5,856 bases of DNA, taken from positions 6,076 through 11,931 of the forward strand of contig DDHL01000013.1 of assembly GCA_002352945.1 (NCBI GenBank), read 5' to 3'. The position numbers and the translations under genes were made by a program. Below the pieces are notes generated by a model. The model made no database searches. It saw nothing but the letters and a program-made list of their open reading frames with translations, and was not told where the DNA came from. Each line of letters starts with the position of its first letter. Within the stretch, counting starts at the first letter, position 1. The stretch comes from Campylobacteraceae bacterium UBA1877 (GTDB lineage Bacteria; Campylobacterota; Campylobacteria; Campylobacterales; Campylobacteraceae). Positions 5,582-5,856 of the stretch are shown in pieces.

Positions 5582-5856
5582 TTACTTAATTGAAATTTTA
5601 GCATCTTTTCTTAAAGCAGCGGCTCTTTTAGAAACCTCTTTTCTAAAAGCATCCATTTTTAGGGCACTCTCAATTTGTCCTTTTGCTTGCTCGAAGCTCA
5701 CCTTTTTATTATCTTCTTTACCTTCACTATAAATTACATGGTATCCAAATTGGGTTTTAACCGGTTTTAGAGTTATCTCTCCTGAGTTTAGTGCAAATGC
5801 AGCATCACTAAATGGTTTTACCATTTGGCCTTCACCAAACCATCCTAAATCACCGC
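5582..5856 (-). CDS. peb4: PEB4/SurA-like peptidyl-prolyl cis-trans isomerase (5' partial)
   Basis: The frame is open from the right edge to TAA at 5584-5582 and encodes the last 91 residues. It starts with [15 protein letters not shown], the hallmark of the parvulin (PpiC/rotamase, PF00639) domain. It continues with DAAFAL, a [11 protein letters not shown] strand that closes the parvulin fold, and a C-terminal charged helix. The internal Met at 5824-5822 lies inside the domain and is not the start; the gene continues beyond the window. Periplasmic proteins of this type catalyse proline isomerisation and chaperone outer-membrane proteins. In Campylobacter the PEB4 (Cbf2) protein does this and its gene lies just before fba, as here, which is the reason for the symbol. 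The N-terminal chaperone domain and signal peptide are not visible, so PEB4 versus another SurA/PpiC-like protein rests on the neighbourhood. Confidence 0.88.
   Translation of the reverse strand, partial: GDLGWFGEGQMVKPFSDAAFALNSGEITLKPVKTQFGYHVIYSEGKEDNKKVSFEQAKGQIESALKMDAFRKEVSKRAAALRKDAKISIK

Noticed and set aside
5493..5732. Open frame of 79 codons on the + strand
   Set aside because: It is antisense to the aldolase start and the isomerase end, both of which are certain genes, and it has no convincing domain.
5822..5824. ATG as start of an 80-residue isomerase gene
   Set aside because: The frame continues upstream with the conserved [10 protein letters not shown] motif to the window edge, so this Met is internal and the gene is cut by the window.

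Overview
The window looks like a stretch of core chromosome from a member of the Campylobacterota (formerly Epsilonproteobacteria). The evidence is the low G+C, AT-rich coding style, the tight gene packing, and the order peb4-type peptidyl-prolyl isomerase then class II fructose-bisphosphate aldolase. From memory, that order occurs at the Cj0596-Cj0597 locus of Campylobacter jejuni, with membrane and OmpA-family genes following. The tautomerase also resembles the DmpI type of Helicobacter. Genus cannot be fixed from the sequence alone; a free-living relative (Sulfurimonas, Sulfuricurvum, Sulfurospirillum or Arcobacter type) is plausible.

Layout: two gene groups converge at about position 1054. 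On the + strand, the left edge holds the C-terminal end of a CheA-like histidine kinase (ATPase domain only, no CheW domain after it). It is followed 2 bases later by a secreted family-3 solute-binding protein. On the - strand, reading from the right edge leftward, there is the C-terminal end of a PEB4/SurA-like parvulin chaperone, a complete class IIA aldolase, a DUF445 membrane protein, a MotA/TolQ/ExbB-like proton-channel protein with a long cytoplasmic helical tail, and a MotB/OmpA-like partner with a long periplasmic coiled coil. A DmpI-like 4-oxalocrotonate tautomerase that starts with TTG comes last. The first five - strand genes are separated by 17, 2 and 15 bases and then a 1-base overlap, so they are very probably one operon. 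The tautomerase follows after a 71-base gap.

How the genes may work together: the isomerase chaperone, DUF445 protein and channel/OmpA pair are all envelope proteins, with the aldolase as a metabolic passenger. The most interesting part is the channel/OmpA pair (1334-3777). It has the hallmarks of an ion-driven rotary motor: the MotB-type AYAD motif with its proton-binding Asp, conserved peptidoglycan-binding Asp and Arg, and ExbB/MotA-type channel helices. It also has unusually long helical extensions on both sides of the inner membrane, which recalls the tailed ZorAB motor of the Zorya defence system. No Zorya effector gene lies in the window, so a housekeeping envelope role is more likely.

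There is no gene-free stretch longer than 300 bases. I saw no tRNA, rRNA, CRISPR array, insertion sequence or integration site.
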